Below the pieces are notes generated by a model. That model was given only the letters and a program-made list of their open reading frames with translations. It had not been told where the DNA came from and did not search any database. DNA of 64,000 bases from Paenibacillus_E oryzisoli_A (GTDB taxonomy: Bacteria > Bacillota > Bacilli > Paenibacillales > NBRC-103111). The position numbers and the translations under genes were made by a program. Of the stretch, positions 60,725 through 64,000 are shown piece after piece (the stretch's first letter is position 1; every line of letters begins with the position of its first letter). The DNA lies in assembly GCF_050467285.1 (NCBI RefSeq), contig NZ_JBCMUN010000012.1, forward strand, positions 186,001 to 250,000, in the 5' to 3' direction.

Positions 60725-61555
60725 TTGTTTTCTGGATGGATTTTGTGTTTGCTTGCCGTTTTTATGTGCGCGGATTGGTTTTATAAGATGCGTGAAAATA
60801 AACACTCGATAGATGAGGATCCCAATGCTACTGTAAAGGAGGTATATCAGCAAGCAGGGAAGATGATGGACGTTTTGGATTGTCAGGTATTAAAATTGTA
60901 CCTTATGGAGGCGAATAGATTGCTCGAAAGGATACGAGATTTACAGAGAAAGATGGAGCAAATAACTGGCGTCACTATTCGGAGCTTGAATATTAGTCCT
61001 GTAGTTGATAGGGATATTATTAAAAAAATTGAGCAAGAGATTCCGATCGAAGTACCCCATCAGCTAAAAGAGTTTTATTTGCGTCATGCTTCATCAGTAG
61101 ACTTTAGGTGGAGCGCAGAACCATCTGTGTTTGGTGTGGATTGTAAACGAGGAGAATTAAATGTTTTACCTCCGATGATGGTACTAAATGTGTATCGTGA
61201 TATGATGGAAATTGTTAATGAAGGAAGAACTAACCAAAGAGAATTTAATGAGAATGCAGGGGTGAGGGCTTTAGTCAATGATTGGCCGTATTGGCTTCCG
61301 TTTTGCTCTTTTGCAAACGGAGATGCCTTCTGTATTGATGCAAGAAATCAGAAAATTGTGTTCCTTGAACATGATGTTATGGACGGTGGTCCATACATCC
61401 ACGGAACAAAGATAGCAGAAAATATTTATGAACTACTTGAAAGATGGATTCAGATAGCGTTTGTAGATGTATATGATTGGAGTAAGGTAGTAGACGATGA
61501 AGGAATTAATTTATCTAATCCACTCCTCGAACCTCTGCTGCAAAAAATTAAGTAA
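60725..61555 (+). CDS. SMI1/KNR4 (SUKH)-family immunity-like protein
   Basis: The 276-residue frame has a SUKH-type core: I-P-I-E-V-P-H-Q-L-K-E-F-Y near residue 108, and P-F-C-S-F-A-N-G-D-A-F-C-I-D with I-V-F-L-E-H-D near 195-220. SUKH proteins are common immunity proteins against nuclease toxins. The annotated 5' end is unsure: TTG 60725 has no ribosome site, its hydrophobic start looks foreign, and ATG 60788 is an alternative. No toxin lies before it, so it is an orphan immunity gene in the array. Confidence 0.65.
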   Translation: MFSGWILCLLAVFMCADWFYKMRENKHSIDEDPNATVKEVYQQAGKMMDVLDCQVLKLYLMEANRLLERIRDLQRKMEQITGVTIRSLNISPVVDRDIIKKIEQEIPIEVPHQLKEFYLRHASSVDFRWSAEPSVFGVDCKRGELNVLPPMMVLNVYRDMMEIVNEGRTNQREFNENAGVRALVNDWPYWLPFCSFANGDAFCIDARNQKIVFLEHDVMDGGPYIHGTKIAENIYELLERWIQIAFVDVYDWSKVVDDEGINLSNPLLEPLLQKIK

Positions 61556-61562
61556 CCTGGAA

Positions 61563-61616
61563 AACCACAAGCGAGACAAAATTCGACCATAACCCTCGCT
61601 TGGTGGTTTTCTTTTA
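61563..61616 (+). terminator. Cassette terminator c
   Basis: AACCACAAGCGAG pairs with CTCGCTTGGTGGTT and is followed by TTCTTTTATC. It belongs to the same family as the other array terminators. Confidence 0.85.
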
Positions 61617-61751
61617 TCCGCCACAGCATCACTAACAATGAATATAATCACGAAGAGTATGCGCGGCGGATGCTTAAAAGATGCTATAGTGAATTGAGGT
61701 ACTCAAAGCACAATTCCAGTTTCTCTACTAATGCAGCTGTAATTCTAAGCG

Positions 61752-61883
61752 ATGAATCGGATTGTGGAAACCTTGAAAGCAGGAACTGGCATTATAGCTA
61801 AAAATCCAATTGGCGACTGGGGTATAAAGGATCATGTACTATTCGGCTCAAAAGCGATAATCGGAATGAAGTTTAGTCCGTAA
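61752..61883 (+). pseudogene. Tail of a lost RHS-type toxin
   Basis: A 43-codon frame ends A-K-N-P-I-G-D-W-G-I-K-D-H-V-L-F-G-S-K and I-I-G-M-K-F-S-P, then TAA. It stops 3 nt before the next immunity-type frame, just as the intact toxins do. No gene body precedes it, and an overlapping frame upstream suggests a frameshift. Confidence 0.5.
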
Positions 61884-61886
61884 GGA

Positions 61887-62210
61887 GTGAGGGTACTGGA
61901 GCTAAATAATTCTTATTTTGAGAATGAGCTTAGGACTTTGACAACACAAATAGTAGTTCCGCTAAGACATAAGGAAGTGAATGAACAAGCTTTCAATCGA
62001 TTATTTAAACTTTTAGATGAGCTAATTCCAAACATAAAAGACGAAGAGATGATAAGCAGGAAACTATCTGGATTCTTATTCCATATTTACGTTCAGTTAG
62101 AAACGCAATTAGCTTATTCTAGAGATTCACAAGTTGAGCCAATACGACAGAAACTTGCAAATTTATTAAGTTATTTGCGTAAAGTATTTGGTGACGTAAG
62201 AGAAAATTAA
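61887..62210 (+). CDS. Probable orphan immunity protein (about 105 residues)
   Basis: The small, mostly helical protein (L-N-N-S-Y-F-E-N-E-L, V-N-E-Q-A-F-N-R-L-F-K-L-L-D-E-L-I) follows the toxin-tail remnant. AAGGAG at 61882-61887 overlaps the GTG at the frame start, so the true start may be the in-frame CTG at 61896, 8 nt after it. A cassette terminator follows. Family not recognised; the immunity role rests on position. Confidence 0.55.
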   Translation: MRVLELNNSYFENELRTLTTQIVVPLRHKEVNEQAFNRLFKLLDELIPNIKDEEMISRKLSGFLFHIYVQLETQLAYSRDSQVEPIRQKLANLLSYLRKVFGDVREN

Positions 62211-62217
62211 TTTATAG

Positions 62218-62260
62218 AACCACAAACGAGATTAACCTCTCGCTTGTGGTTTCTTTTTTC
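62218..62260 (+). terminator. Cassette terminator d
   Basis: AACCACAAACGAG pairs with CTCGCTTGTGGTT and is followed by TCTTTTTTC, very like terminator c. Confidence 0.85.
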
Positions 62261-62417
62261 TCTATCGCCTCGCCAACAGCGCAAACAACCGCCCTCTTGC
62301 GCTTCCAGCCTCAAAGCGCAGGCCTGAATGATCAAAGTCTCGGTTGCCTCCCGGCAACCCCCGCGCCCTCACCGCGCTTTACAGCGGGGAACTCACTACG
62401 GCACAGCTGGAGCAGAG

Positions 62418-62521
62418 CCGCCAGGTCTCGCGAAGAAATGCGGCCAAGTTGAAGAGCCATACCCAGATATGCATCCAAGCGGCCCGCGCGAAGGCTGGGA
62501 AAAAGAGTTCAAGAAGAAGCA
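62418..62521 (+). pseudogene. Third RHS fragment
   Basis: About 100 bp are nearly identical to 58578-58681 in the second RHS copy and to the matching part of the first (C-G-Q-V-E-E-P-Y-P-D-M-H-P and E-K-E-F-K-K-K). Sequence on both sides is unrelated. It marks another recombination end in the array. Confidence 0.85.
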
Positions 62522-62632
62522 GGAGAAACCTATAGAAACTTTAATTTCGCATTGTGCCAGCAAAGGGAGAGAATAAATTTTTCATCGTTGAGTAATATAA
62601 CGGGATGATTCCACAAAACAGAGGTGTCTGGT

Positions 62633-63520
62633 GTGAGTTCTAATTCATATTGGTACTTGGGGCTTAGCTTCATCAGTATCATTTTGCAGGTCATTGTGTT
62701 TTATAGAAAACGAAGCGTCCACACCTACATGCAATTCTTTATTGGAGTTGAACTCTTATATCTCGTCGAAGCCGTCATCTATATCTTTAACGGGAGCTAC
62801 GAGTACCACCCAAAATTGCTTAGCAATCGTTATTACGACAGCCATCTCGGAGCTATAACATCTAACTTAATCTCGATACCGTCTTTTGCTCTGGTCCTTT
62901 CGGTATTTCAATTAAGCTGGATTTGGATAGTTGCATTTATCGCACTGCTAGCAGGGATTGAGTGGCTTTTCATCGAGTTGCATATCTACACGCTTTATTG
63001 GTGGCGCATTGGGTACACTTCATTAGGTCTTCTCCTTTACTTCCCCTTGATAAAAAAAATGTATCCCTGGATGCTAAAAGCAAAGAAAGGGCTCTCACGA
63101 GCATTTTTGCTTTTTTTATGTTTGGGTCCTTTTTCCGGAACGGTTCAGTTCTTACCTTTCATGTTATTCAATAGCAGGGTTTACCGAACTGGTTGGTTTA
63201 GTGACCCTGCATATGACACAAGTGCTTTCGGTATCGTTTACTATCTATTCGTTGTACTCGTCATCACCTTGCTAGTTATGGACAGTTGGAGATACCAATG
63301 GATAAAATATGCCTGTCTGGAGATTATCCTCCTAATTATAACTATGCTCTTGAAACAAAGTGGAATCTTGATAAGTCAGATTTGGTGGGACGTTTATATA
63401 TATCTGATGTTTCCTCTGTTGATTCTTATGATTGGAGAGATTTTTGGCAAGCATTTGGCGAAGGGGGAATCTCCAGATGCTAGCACTGCCTCTGAAATAA
63501 ACAAAGCCGCGCCAACGTGA
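62633..63520 (+). CDS. Polytopic membrane protein of unknown function
   Basis: The 295-residue protein has about eight likely membrane helices (near 5-25, 35-52, 76-94, 98-117, 122-140, 152-170, 195-215 and 222-255) and a hydrophilic tail. The family was not recognised; size and layout recall small sporulation- or stress-related integral proteins of Bacillales. GTG 62633 is chosen since GAGGTG lies 6 nt before; GTG 62624 overlaps that site. The stop codon lies inside the loop of the terminator hairpin. Confidence 0.65.
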   Translation: MSSNSYWYLGLSFISIILQVIVFYRKRSVHTYMQFFIGVELLYLVEAVIYIFNGSYEYHPKLLSNRYYDSHLGAITSNLISIPSFALVLSVFQLSWIWIVAFIALLAGIEWLFIELHIYTLYWWRIGYTSLGLLLYFPLIKKMYPWMLKAKKGLSRAFLLFLCLGPFSGTVQFLPFMLFNSRVYRTGWFSDPAYDTSAFGIVYYLFVVLVITLLVMDSWRYQWIKYACLEIILLIITMLLKQSGILISQIWWDVYIYLMFPLLILMIGEIFGKHLAKGESPDASTASEINKAAPT

Positions 63521-63541
63521 CGCGGCTTTGTTTATTTTTTG
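63496..63541. terminator. Bidirectional terminator overlapping the membrane protein 3' end
   Basis: AATAAACAAAGCCGCG and CGCGGCTTTGTTTATT form a perfect 16-bp stem with a CCAACGTGA loop that holds the TGA stop, followed by TTTTT. It works for both convergent genes. Confidence 0.92.
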
Positions 63542-63607
63542 AAAAGTGGGAGAATTGAACAATGTTCTGACGACTTAACATGTAGAGAAGAATGATTTCT
63601 TTCGAAG

Positions 63608-64000
63608 TTAGTCCGTCCCATTTAGATCGACCTCAATAAAAGCCGCCAGCTCCGCAAGCCGCTCCTCTGTTAAAGGCGCCGAATTATCCCAGTAACAAAT
63701 ATGGGCGGGATCGAGCTCCCACTTGATCGTTCGGCGCGCAAGCGACGGGCGAAACTGCGCCCAGTTGTCCAGCTTCCACACATCCAGCGCCGAGCCTCTG
63801 GCTTGAATCCGTTCATAATAGGCCGCCTCGTCCGACAAATGCACAAAAAGTACGCGCACCTGCACACTTTCCGCGTCTGCCCCGATTCGCGCCAATTCGC
63901 GCGCCAGCCACAGCGAGTCTTCGGATTCCCGGGTAAACGGCCCGATCACCAGCGCATCCAAGCCAAGCTTCAGGTTCTCCAGCGCGGCGTCCATCGTGAT
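63608..64000 (-). CDS. C-terminal part of a probable P-loop kinase-like protein (partial)
   Basis: The frame is open to the right window edge, so the N-terminus with any P-loop is missing. The visible 131 residues include A-L-V-I-G-P-F-T-R, the helix S-L-W-L-A-R-E-L and V-R-V-L-F-V-H-L-S-D-E-A-A-Y-Y-E-R-I-Q-A-R-G-S in two blocks, the lid and C-terminal pattern of small AAA/kinase-like P-loop proteins. An ATG at 63994 exists but is probably internal. Substrate unknown. Confidence 0.6.
   Translation of the reverse strand: MTMDAALENLKLGLDALVIGPFTRESEDSLWLARELARIGADAESVQVRVLFVHLSDEAAYYERIQARGSALDVWKLDNWAQFRPSLARRTIKWELDPAHICYWDNSAPLTEERLAELAAFIEVDLNGTD

Overview
The window looks like a low-GC Gram-positive soil bacterium of the Paenibacillaceae (Paenibacillus- or Cohnella-like). 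The signs are strong AGGAGG ribosome sites with some GTG/TTG starts, S-layer homology (SLH) proteins, large membrane-bound AraC-type (YesN-like) regulators, LplB/YtcP/LipO-type sugar importers without their own ATPase, and intergenic palindromic repeats. No rRNA, tRNA, CRISPR array or intact transposase gene was seen. The assignment rests on family knowledge, not on a database search.

1-13.4 kb: the tail of an SLH protein, a calcineurin-like phosphatase and an AraC/GyrI-like regulator come first, followed by a 355-bp inverted-repeat-bounded element. A minus-strand set of stress-type genes follows: DoxX, a DODA-type extradiol dioxygenase, and a three-gene DUF3052-like/AHSA1/ArsR operon whose consensus promoter carries two near-identical palindromic operators. 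Next is a sugar-uptake locus: membrane AraC regulator, two permeases, a lipoprotein binding protein and an FAD oxidoreductase. A 24-bp motif is shared by the regulator promoter and the transporter promoter.

13.5-26.9 kb: a secreted clan-A-like glycosidase behind a CcpA cre-like site, a Gfo/Idh/MocA oxidoreductase, YjbR, a WYL regulator divergent from a PhnB-like VOC protein, a LysR regulator divergent from aroA-aroC, an FAD oxidase, and a LacI regulator.

27-39.2 kb: a second ABC sugar importer on the minus strand, divergent from a plus-strand glycan operon (GH123/DUF4091-like enzyme, oxidoreductase, beta-helix protein with duplicated C-terminal modules, PhnP-like metallo-hydrolase, a 16-codon HAD phosphatase stub and a PpiC-like protein).

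39.2-47.3 kb: chemoreceptor, YhgE/Pip protein, MGDG-synthase-type glycosyltransferase, a cluster of GCCTGC hairpins and an ArsR-type regulator.

47.4-63.5 kb is the most interesting part. A c-di-GMP-I (GEMM) riboswitch precedes an SLH-anchored surface protein and a 2263-residue RHS/YD-repeat protein that ends in a self-splicing-type Hint domain and a toxin-like tip, followed by a probable immunity gene. Downstream lies an array of displaced parts: a truncated second RHS copy (one nonsense codon, one 5-nt deletion, a different C-terminal tip) with its own immunity gene, a SUKH-type immunity gene, a toxin-tail remnant with another immunity gene, and a third RHS scrap. Similar hairpin terminators separate these units. 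The arrangement fits a polymorphic toxin locus with stored alternative tips, whose main gene is probably controlled by c-di-GMP. The window ends with a polytopic membrane protein and part of a probable P-loop protein.
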